From: DASQBT01 sp049578545
GTDB taxonomy: Bacteria > Pseudomonadota > Gammaproteobacteria > Burkholderiales > Thiobacillaceae
Direction: 5' to 3'
Assembly: GCA_049578545.1 (NCBI GenBank)
Contig: JBAUMF010000086.1
Location: 1 to 23,143 of the forward strand
DNA length: 23,143 nucleotides
The first letter of the stretch is position 1; each line of letters begins with the position of its first letter. The notes beneath the pieces were generated by a model that was given only the letters and a program-made list of their open reading frames with translations, made no database searches and had not been told where the DNA came from. The translations under genes were made by a program, and so were the position numbers. Positions 16,802 through 23,143 of this stretch are shown in pieces.

Positions 16802-19800
16802 TCAGGTCTTCTCAATGTTTACGAGAAACGCCTTGAACTCCGGCGTATGGGCCGTGGCATCACCAACGAACGGTGTAAGGCGATTGGCCAGGAAACCCTT
16901 CTTCGCGACCCCGATGAAGCCCCAGTGAATCGGCACGCCAATGGTATGCACTTTCTTGCCGTTCACGTCGAGGGTGCGCAGCCGCTTGGTCACCACGGCA
17001 ACGGCGCGGATAAAGCCGCGGTTGGAGGTCACCTTCACCGTGTCGCCGTGAGCAATTCCTCTCTCCTTGGCCAGATCCTCATCCATCTCGATGAACTGGG
17101 ACGGCTGCAGGATGCTGTTGATCCGCACATTCTTGGTCCAGTAATGATAATGCTCGGTGAGACGGTAGGTCGTTGCCACGTAGGGGAACTTGTCCATCGT
17201 GCCGAGCTGGGCCTTGTCGTAGGCAAACAGCCGCGAAGCCGGATTGCTGGTGGCCAGCGGATTGTTGGGATGCATGGGATTGACGCCCAGTGGCGTTTCG
17301 AACGGCTCGTAATGCTCGGGAAACGGTCCGTCGGCCATGCCCTTGAGCGCAAACAGGTGGCCGACCCCGTCCGGGTGCATGATGAATGGACCCACACCCT
17401 CATTGGGTGCCGCATCCGGTCTCATATCCGGTACGTCGTTGCCGGACCACTTCGAGCCATCCCAGGCAATGGTCTTGCGGCTCGGATCCCACGGCTTGCC
17501 GTTGACATCGCAGTTGGCCCGGTTATAAAGCACGCGCCGGTTGGCCGGCCAGGCAAATCCCCAGTTGGGATAGAAGCCCAGGCCCGACGGGTCGCTGGTT
17601 TCCCGTCGCGCCATCAGGTTGCCGGCCTGGGACCAGGAGCCGCAGTACAGCCAGTTGCCGCTTGTGGTCGTGCCGTCGTCCCGCAACTGGGCGAAGCTGG
17701 CGAGTTGTTCACCCGCCTTGGCCAACACCTTGGTGGGATCCTTGGGGTCGGTTACGTCGGCCAGCGCCTTGCCATTGAATTCCTTCGCCAGTTCTTCCGC
17801 TGAGGGTTCATCCGGTATGACATAGTTCCAGGTCAGGTTCACGATGGGGTCGGCAAAGGTGCCACCATCCTTCTTGTACATCTCACGGATCTTGTTGAAG
17901 ATTCCGGCAATGATCGCTACATCGCCCTTGGCATCCCCGGGTGGATCTGCGGCCGCCCAGTGCCATTGCAATACCCGGCCTGAATTGGTGTAGGAGCCGG
18001 TTTCCTCGGCAAAGCAGGAGGCAGGCAAACGAAACACCTCGGTCTGGATCTTGGACGGATCGGCGGTGTTGAATTCGCCGTAGTCGCGCCAGAACTCCGA
18101 TGTTTCCGTATTGAGCGGATCGATCACCACCAGGTATTTCAGCTTGGCTAATGCCGCACTGACTTTTTGGAGACATGGAACAGCAGCCAGCGGATTGAAG
18201 CCCTGACAGATGAAGCCATTCATCTGGCCATTGTGCATGCGCTCGAACATGTGCAGCACGTCGTAGGGTTTGTCCAGCTTGGGAAACCAGTCGTAGGCGA
18301 AATTGTTTTCCTTGGTCGCGGCGCTGCCGTAGAAGGTCTTGGCAAGGGAAACCCAGAATTTCGGGAAATTCTGCCAATAGATCATCTGGTTGGGGCGCAA
18401 CGGCTTGAGGGCGCGTTTGGCAAGAAATTCGTTGAAATCCTGCTCGCCATCCTCTGCCATGTTCAGGTAGCCCGGCATCACGTTGGTGACGAGGTTCATG
18501 TCGGTAATGCCCTGCACATTGGAGTGCCCGCGTAACGCATTGACCCCGCCGCCCACACGTCCGATGTTGCCCAGCAGCAGCTGGATCATGGCCATGGTGC
18601 GGATGTTCTGGGAGCCGGTGCTGTGCTGGGTCCAGCCAAGAGCGTACAGGATGGTCATGACCTTGTCCGGCTTGCTGGTCTCGCCGATCATTTCGGCCAC
18701 CTTCAGGAAGGCATCCTTGGGCGTGCCACATACCTTGCTCACCATCTCCGGCGTATAGCGGGAGTAATGCTGCTTCAACTGCTGGTAGACGCAACGGGGG
18801 TTCTGCAGAGTTTCGTCGATCTCGACATAACCGTCCGCGCCCAGCGAATAATCCCAGCTGTCGCGGTTGTACTTGCGCTTGGCTGAGTCATAGCCCGAGA
18901 AAATACCATCATCGAATGCAAAGTCCTCACGCACCAGATAGGGCGCGTTGGTATAGTTCTTCACATACTCCTCATGGATCCTGTTGTTGCTGAGGAGGTA
19001 ATTGATGACCCCGCCCAGAAAGGCGATGTCGGTTCCCGGACGGATTGGCGCGTAGAAATCGGAGACTGCAGCGGAACGGTTGAAGCGCGGGTCCACCACG
19101 ATCAGCTTGGCCTTGCGATGGGCCTTGGCTTCGGTAACCCATTTAAAGCCACAAGGGTGAGCCTCGGCAGCATTGCCGCCCATGACAATGATCAGATCGG
19201 CATTCTTGATGTCGACCCAATGGTTGGTCATCGCGCCGCGACCGAAACTTGGGGCAAGACTTGCCACCGTCGGTGCGTGTCAGATTCGTGCTTGGGTATC
19301 GAGCGATACTATTCCAAGGCTGCGGGCAAACTTGACCGAGATCATCCCGGTTTCGTTGCTTGCCGCACTGCTCGCCAAAAAGCCAGCGGTCAGCCAGCGG
19401 TTTACCGTTTCGCCCTTGTCGTTCTTGGCGATGAAATTGGCATCGCGGTCTTCCTTCATGTGTTTGGCGATACGGGTGAAAGCCTCATCCCAGGAAATCT
19501 TCTGCCATTCGCTGGATCCGGCAGCGCGAAATTCCGGAAACTTGAGCCGGCTCTCGCTATGCACGAAGTCCAGCAGTCCGGCACCTTTCGGGCACAAGGT
19601 GCCCCGGTTAACAGGGTTATCGGGATCGCCTTCGATGTGGATGATGGAGGTTTTGGCGTTCTTGGCCTTGTCGCCAAGCCCATAAACAAGCAAGCCGCAG
19701 GCAACGGAGCAATATGGACATGTGCTGCGGGTTTCAGAAGCGCGTGACAGTTTGAATTCACGCACCTCGGCTAACGCTTCGCCCGGGGCAAAGCCCAGAA

Positions 19801-19867
19801 GTGCCAGACTGGAACTCCCCACGCCTGTTGCACAGACCTTGAAAAACTGTCTTCGGTTAAGTTGCAT
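16802..19867 (-). CDS. fdnG: formate dehydrogenase-N/O alpha subunit, selenocysteine and molybdenum
   Basis: A 1021-residue catalytic subunit that oxidises formate to carbon dioxide in the periplasm. Reading from the ATG at 19867 (GGAGGGG just upstream), a Tat signal NRRQFFKV at residues 4-11 comes first. A [4Fe-4S] site follows (C50, C53, C57, C92, in CPYCSVAC and TLCPKG). An in-frame TGA at 19282-19280 falls at residue 196, within DTQARI-U-HAPTVASLAPSFGRGAMTNHW. This is the known Sec196 context of E. coli FdnG. The remainder is a normal molybdopterin bis-guanine dinucleotide domain to the stop at 16802. Automatic gene callers would split it in two. Decoding of the UGA requires SelB, whose gene in this window is frameshifted. 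Confidence 0.97.
19239..19282 (-). promoter_or_regulatory. bSECIS-like element and UGA selenocysteine codon of fdnG
   Basis: Directly after the TGA codon (19282-19280) the minus strand can form a hairpin with GGCA pairing to TGCC around an AGTCT loop. It lies at the spacing and has the loop type of the E. coli fdnG/fdhF SECIS hairpins (loop with GU and bulged U) that bind SelB. The end coordinate is approximate. The pairing was done by eye, not folded. Confidence 0.75.
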
Positions 19868-20330
19868 AGTCCCCTCCAGAACATTGAATGCCAAATCAAC
19901 CCGCCAAATCACTTGCAAGCCTTGCTCTTTTGACTGCCTACAGAAGTGGGCTGTTACAGAAGGTTGCAAGATATTTGTTTAACGTTAGCAGCTTATAATT
20001 TATCTACAACCCTGCGCACCTCAGAACAATTGACATAAGTCACACGAGGCCATTTCGGAATGCCATTTTCTCCAGTTTTGAAAGTCTTGCATGGTTTTGG
20101 GACGGGTCCCGAACTAGAGTTTGCCGACGCTTCTGGCCCCATTGCAGGCGAAGAGGTGGGTTGTGAGCGCGGCAAGTCCAATGCATTTTGCATCGGCGAG
20201 CGAGGAACTTTGTGGATGCCTGTGCTGTTAAATCGTGCTTGTAGTTCTTGACCCCGGGAGAAGCGGTCCTCGTCTTGGCGATCGACGGATATCCTCTCCG
20301 TCACAGAGGCCAAAGACCTCTTAACCGGGT
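19868..20330. other. upstream region of the formate dehydrogenase operon
   Basis: This should contain the fdnG promoter (minus strand). An AT-rich GATAAATTATAAG near 19990-20010 on the minus strand could be a -10 region, but no convincing -35 was found. A weak minus-strand frame (20313-19993, TTG start, 106 codons, ends VRRVVDKL) has no recognisable motif or ribosome binding site and is not called as a gene. A TTGA-N8-TCAA element close to the fdnG start has the wrong spacing for an FNR site. Confidence 0.4.
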
Positions 20331-20735
20331 CTAAGCGCTTGGTGAGGATGCGGTAAGTGGGTCGGCAGGGGATTTGCTAAGCCGAATCCATTTGTGGTAG
20401 GAGGCACAGGGGCAGGCGCGCTCGCGTTCTTTCAGCAGTAGGTCATAGTGAGTCAAGACCGTTTCCCGCGCTCGTGGAGTCGCTGCGCCAGCAAGACTGG
20501 CCTTATAGGCATGACATTCCCGATCGAGAAGCAAGGCAGGGCATTTTGTTGAAGCTGAAAGTTCAACGTCGCATGCTTGGCTTGGTATGGCCAGTTTACT
20601 GGCTGAGAGCAAGGTGAGTGAAACCACCACCTGGCATATCAGGTTTACCGGAAAATACTTGTTTGCCTTATCGAGATTCTGGCCAATACGTGCTTTGTTG
20701 ACAGCACCGGTTTCTCGCTCAACGTCGAGCATCAT
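20331..20735 (-). CDS. small exported cysteine-containing protein, unknown
   Basis: A 134-residue protein I do not recognise. After about 20 polar residues comes one hydrophobic segment (FPVNLICQVVVSLTLLSASKLA) that may be a signal or anchor. After it lie several cysteines (QACDVELSASTKCPALLLDRECHAYK and ERACPCASYHKW), so a secreted or periplasmic protein with disulfides is possible. The frame extends upstream to a TTG at 20777. The ATG at 20735 is preferred because GGGAGTAAGG precedes it, and a second ATG follows immediately. It lies about 50 bases after the neighbouring small gene on the same strand, so they may share a transcript. Confidence 0.5.
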   Translation of the reverse strand: MMLDVERETGAVNKARIGQNLDKANKYFPVNLICQVVVSLTLLSASKLAIPSQACDVELSASTKCPALLLDRECHAYKASLAGAATPRARETVLTHYDLLLKERERACPCASYHKWIRLSKSPADPLTASSPSA

Positions 20736-20788
20736 CCTTACTCCCACAAAATATTTTTGATGACTTAACTTAACCAAGCGAGCTAGAT

Positions 20789-21070
20789 TTACCAGACGAT
20801 CTGGATGCCTTGAGCATTGTTCTTAACAACCTTTACACATAATGGCTTCGCTGCGCTTGGCACCAGTTTCAAAAAATCATCGACGACCAGTTGCGTACCT
20901 ACGGGAAACGATATGCCGCCATGGGACAGGGTCATGGTGCCGTTGCCAACCCCTTTCACTTTGTAGAGCCCAATCTTCTTTGATTTGTGAGCAACGGCCA
21001 CGATGGCATCGGAACGCAAATCATCATTAGGCATAAACCAGTCAGTAACGTAATCAGCATGACTATTCAT
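20789..21070 (-). CDS. small PilZ-like protein (tentative)
   Basis: A 93-residue protein with no signal or membrane segment. Its pattern, MTLSHGGISFPVGTQLVVDDF followed by AKPLCVKVVKNNAQGIQIVW at the C-terminus, resembles the latter part of a PilZ beta-barrel (the SxGG-like turn and the final strand with a glycine). The N-terminal RxxxR and (D/N)xSxxG motifs that bind cyclic di-GMP are not clearly there, so binding is doubtful. The start at 21070 is backed by GGAGA about seven bases upstream. The assignment is by eye and could be wrong. Confidence 0.5.
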   Translation of the reverse strand: MNSHADYVTDWFMPNDDLRSDAIVAVAHKSKKIGLYKVKGVGNGTMTLSHGGISFPVGTQLVVDDFLKLVPSAAKPLCVKVVKNNAQGIQIVW

Positions 21071-21394
21071 ATCTCGGTCTCCATTGGCCCCTTGGATTTG
21101 ACACAGTTTCTAAAGTCGTCAGTTGTTATCGTTATCTACCCTCCGCTATTGCCAAAGACATCGCAGCTAAGAATAGTACAAATCTCCCACTTAATTAATC
21201 GCTAATTTCTTTATATATGTAAAGATATCTTTAGGCGGCGTGGTGGCAGGCGTGCATAGGCTTGGAGCTGAATCAGCTAGCCATCTGGGGCCTCATTCTT
21301 GCTTGTTGATATGGGGTTGCCTCCATCTGTCACCATCAATCGCTTTTTCCTGCCTGGCCGCGCTAACGAATCTGAATGGTCCAGTATGGCCGGA
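21071..21394. other. AT-rich spacer with palindrome, no gene
   Basis: This gap has lower GC than the rest of the window. It holds TTAATTAA at 21191-21198, a CTTTA-N6-TAAAG inverted repeat at 21209-21224 and a perfect palindrome at 21220-21233. It probably contains the promoter of the small gene that starts at 21070. No supportable coding frame was seen. Confidence 0.45.
21220..21233. promoter_or_regulatory. 14-bp perfect palindrome, possible operator
   Basis: TAAAGATATCTTTA is its own reverse complement. It overlaps a second inverted repeat (21209-21224) in an AT-rich intergenic stretch about 150 bases upstream of a small gene on the minus strand. An operator role is inferred only from symmetry and place. 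Confidence 0.35.
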
Positions 21395-21529
21395 AGCCTC
21401 CTCTCCAATCTGACTAGGAAAGAACGAGCAAGGTACAGAGGCAAAGGCATTTTTACCGTATCACAATTGGCATTTACTTTCCGTCCGCGCCGACGTTCAA
21501 AGCGCCTGGCTGCAAGACCAGAAAGATAT
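21395..21529 (+). pseudogene. inverted internal fragment of a TM0106-type RecB-like nuclease
   Basis: About 45 codons on the plus strand read LSNLTRKERARYRGKGIFTV, then SQLAFTF, then RPRRRSKRLAARPERY. This matches the stretch that in TM0106-family proteins normally follows the CPEC...DRCRK...KDDLSLL region. That preceding region lies about 250 bases away on the opposite strand. After PERY the expected HHxLKALAIRE is replaced by unrelated sequence, so both ends of the fragment are truncated. The frame is open from 21299 to 21559, but the flanks do not look like the family. Confidence 0.72.
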
Positions 21530-21663
21530 CCTCACAAAGGAACAGAAAGAGAGGTTTGAACGCAGCAGGAAATGACTCAGCAAATACCGCATTTGTTTCT
21601 TTGTTCAGAAATTCGTCTACATGCCCAGCTTTGATTCAAGCCTGGGCGTGTCGGACTGAACGA

Positions 21664-22404
21664 TCACCGTAACGGTCCCGCTTGGCGCCACTTATTCCTG
21701 CCGCAGTACTCCCTAAGCCGCAGCAACCACACTGGGCCTCTTTTCGCTGCGTAATTTGCCTGCGTGCCTAGGAAAGCGATGTTGAGATCGTCTTTGTCAA
21801 CCGCGTCCTTCCTGCACCGGTCATGGAACCCGCACTCTGGACAATGCCGGTTGACAACCGTGTCAGGCGGAGAGGCTGCGGACAACAGGGATGCGGCCTG
21901 TGAAACTTTTCTGTGCACTGCGCGTGACAACGCGGCGGTGTTCACCGAAAGCGTCGCCAGTTTCGCGCCGTGCACGATTTTCGCCGTGCCAGTTTTTGTA
22001 CCCAAAGCCTTCGCGAGTGAGATCGCTTCGAACACTGCCATGATTTTGCCGGAGGCGGACAGCTTGTTGTTCGCCACAATACGGATTGGCACAAATTGGG
22101 ACGGCACCTCCGTCTGCGGGATCCGCTGGATCAGCGCGACCTCGGCCTCCCATCCTTGGGCTTGTGCGGTTTCACCGACGGCGTATCGCCAAGACTGGGA
22201 TTTCCACAGACCGGGTTCCGAAGAAGCAATGCCCAGGCTCGTCTCTTGGGTGGCCAGTTTCCGGATGCTCTCAAGCCGGTAAGATTCCTCCCTCGCGGCC
22301 GCCCATGTTGAGTATTCGGTGCCAACAGGAAGTTCTCCCTTGGATAGAAGATAGCATTTGACGGGGCAGGCTAGGAACGCCTCACGCAATCGCGCTGTAA
22401 CCAC
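21664..22404 (-). pseudogene. TM0106-family RecB/Cas4-like nuclease, 3'-truncated
   Basis: The frame encodes 246 residues. The first about 209 match the N-terminal part of the TM0106 RecB-like putative nuclease family: LREAFLACPVKCYLLSKGE, FVPIRIVANNKLSASGK, AKIVHGAKLATL, and the iron-sulfur type cysteines in RHCPECGFHDRCRKDAVDKDDL. At about 21778 the similarity stops, and the last 37 residues (AFLGTQANYAAKRGP...) are foreign. Full proteins of the family are much longer and carry a C-terminal nuclease and helicase-like part, which is missing. The start is GTG at 22404, only 16 bases after the vapC stop on the same strand. The missing next segment is found inverted at 21395-21529, pointing to a local rearrangement. 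Confidence 0.8.
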
Positions 22405-22420
22405 GCTTCGCCGATTCTCG

Positions 22421-22819
22421 TCAGGCAGCTATAAAACCCGGCAACTTGGAAGCCTTTACATCGAAGGTTGCCGTCGCACGACATCCAAGCCGAAGGTTTT
22501 GGGCACCGATCAGACAATCAGCCAAATCGGCGGTCGTATCCTTCCAGATGAAAAGAGCCTCCTCAATGGCCGGCTCATCCTCGAATCGAACATCGACCGC
22601 ATCAAGCAAACCTGAGATGGTTTCAATGATCCGATTCTTAGCCAGGCTGTAACGGCTACGAAGCACCCATTCTGTTTCCAGGAGGACCAACTGGCTTACG
22701 AAAACGCGGCCCCCTGCCGCGACTTCACGCTTGATAAGCTTTCGTGCTGTCTCAAACTGATCTTCGTCATCCCGAACCAGAAAGCGAACGAGAACATTCG
22801 TATCGATCCCCAGCATCAT
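22421..22819 (-). CDS. vapC: PIN-domain toxin, VapC family
   Basis: A 132-residue PIN-domain ribonuclease, the toxin of a type II toxin-antitoxin pair; relatives cut tRNA or rRNA. The acidic metal-binding residues are present: D6 in GIDTNVLVR, E48 in LLETEWVL, D101 in ADCLIGA and D120 in ATFDVKASK. The length is complete. The start overlaps the antitoxin stop by 4 bases (ATGA), the usual coupling in such operons. Confidence 0.93.
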   Translation of the reverse strand: MMLGIDTNVLVRFLVRDDEDQFETARKLIKREVAAGGRVFVSQLVLLETEWVLRSRYSLAKNRIIETISGLLDAVDVRFEDEPAIEEALFIWKDTTADLADCLIGAQNLRLGCRATATFDVKASKLPGFIAA

Positions 22820-23142
22820 CGCGACAACTGTTCAACCGGAATGGGCTTACGACCCTTCTTGTGTAACACGCCTGCTAGTTCGGCAACACTCTTGGCCTTA
22901 ACCCGCATGACAACTGTGCCATCTGGCATCAACGTGAACGTCATCCGGTCTCCGGCCTTCATGGAAAGACTATCCCGAATTTCCTTAGGAATTGTTGTTT
23001 GACCCTTACTAGTAAGGGTGGGAGCTATGGTCGAAAGTGGTGTACAGGCTGACTTGGAAGTGAGTGGTTGAGGCGGTGGAGATTTTTGTTGGACAATTTG
23101 ATTGTCGAGATCGAAAGACCAACGAAAGGCAACCTCCACCAT
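22816..23142 (-). CDS. vapB: AbrB/MazE-type antitoxin (VapB-like), N-terminus odd, possibly running off the window
   Basis: A DNA-binding antitoxin partner of the adjoining PIN toxin. The swapped-hairpin AbrB domain is clear at about residues 42-82 (LTSKGQTTIPKEIRDSLSMKAGDRMTF). The C-terminal SVAELAGVLHKKGRKPIPVEQL is the usual toxin-binding tail. Such proteins normally begin a few residues before TSKGQ. Here the only in-frame ATG is at 23142, the window edge, adding about 40 residues that do not resemble the family and are encoded by an inverted-repeat segment. The start may lie outside the window, or be a non-ATG codon close to the domain. Confidence 0.85.
   Translation of the reverse strand: MVEVAFRWSFDLDNQIVQQKSPPPQPLTSKSACTPLSTIAPTLTSKGQTTIPKEIRDSLSMKAGDRMTFTLMPDGTVVMRVKAKSVAELAGVLHKKGRKPIPVEQLSR
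23075..23140. repeat. nested inverted repeat within the antitoxin 5' region
   Basis: GGTGGAG (23075-23081) is mirrored by CTCCACC (23134-23140). GTTGG (23088-23092) is mirrored by CCAAC (23119-23123), and GACAAT-TTG-ATTGTC (23092-23106) forms its own hairpin. It could be an operator, a small repeat element or a transposon end. The element may continue beyond the window. Confidence 0.45.
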
Positions 23143-23143
23143 G

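Noticed and set aside
16775..17803. 342-codon plus-strand frame opposite fdnG
   Set aside because: It lies entirely antisense to the strongly conserved fdnG and has no family motif; it is a shadow of GC-rich codon usage.
19878..19895. TTGA-N8-TCAA near the fdnG start as an FNR site
   Set aside because: FNR sites have TTGAT-N4-ATCAA; the spacing here is two bases too long.
19993..20313. 106-codon minus-strand frame upstream of fdnG
   Set aside because: TTG start with no ribosome binding site, no motif, low-complexity composition; not convincing as a gene.
21505..21600. Frame reading LTKEQKERFERSRK as a transposase remnant (ISL3-like)
   Set aside because: Too short, ends in a stop and overlaps the nuclease fragment in another frame; the resemblance is not enough.

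Overview
The window looks like about 23 kb of a proteobacterial chromosome, probably from a beta- or gammaproteobacterium. The evidence is good Shine-Dalgarno sites, fdn/fdo-type formate dehydrogenase genes, FdhE and SelO, fairly high GC, and remnants of DsrE/DsrC-type sulfur-relay genes. No rRNA or species marker is present, so anything below phylum is inference.

Left part, plus strand (1-3541): the tail of what looks like a group II intron (about 1-127), a TSUP/TauE-type permease, and a full-length MsbA/ABCB-type ABC exporter. Next, on the minus strand (3742-5851), is a two-gene potassium uptake unit: a TrkH-type channel subunit and its TrkA-type NAD-binding regulator, overlapping by 4 bp. 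The channel gene is out of frame at a run of seven G.

Centre, minus strand (transcribed from about 19.9 kb down to 7.4 kb): a selenium-dependent formate dehydrogenase island. The order is fdnG (in-frame UGA = Sec196, with a bSECIS-like hairpin), fdnH, fdnI, a periplasmic Cu/Zn superoxide dismutase gene, fdhE, selA, selB and the selC tRNA-Sec gene. It thus holds a selenoprotein substrate and nearly all of the decoding apparatus; selD is not in the window. The selB frame is destroyed by a perfect 50-bp tandem duplication. Removing one copy restores a 639-residue protein. Either this is an assembly or culture artefact, or the organism has lost or altered Sec decoding and hence FdnG. Beyond selC lie a DsrC/TusE-like gene lacking the family's C-terminal cysteines, selO, a lipoprotein gene, an FKBP-type prolyl isomerase gene and a decayed DsrE-family pseudogene.

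Right part (20.0-23.1 kb): lower-GC accessory DNA. It holds two small genes of unknown role (one with a PilZ-like look) and an AT-rich spacer with a 14-bp palindrome. It also holds a broken TM0106-type RecB-like nuclease gene, a piece of which lies in inverted orientation nearby, and a vapBC-type toxin-antitoxin pair. The antitoxin's N-terminal extension is encoded by an inverted-repeat segment at the window edge.

All identifications rest on reading motifs and recalling families; no alignments or searches were run.
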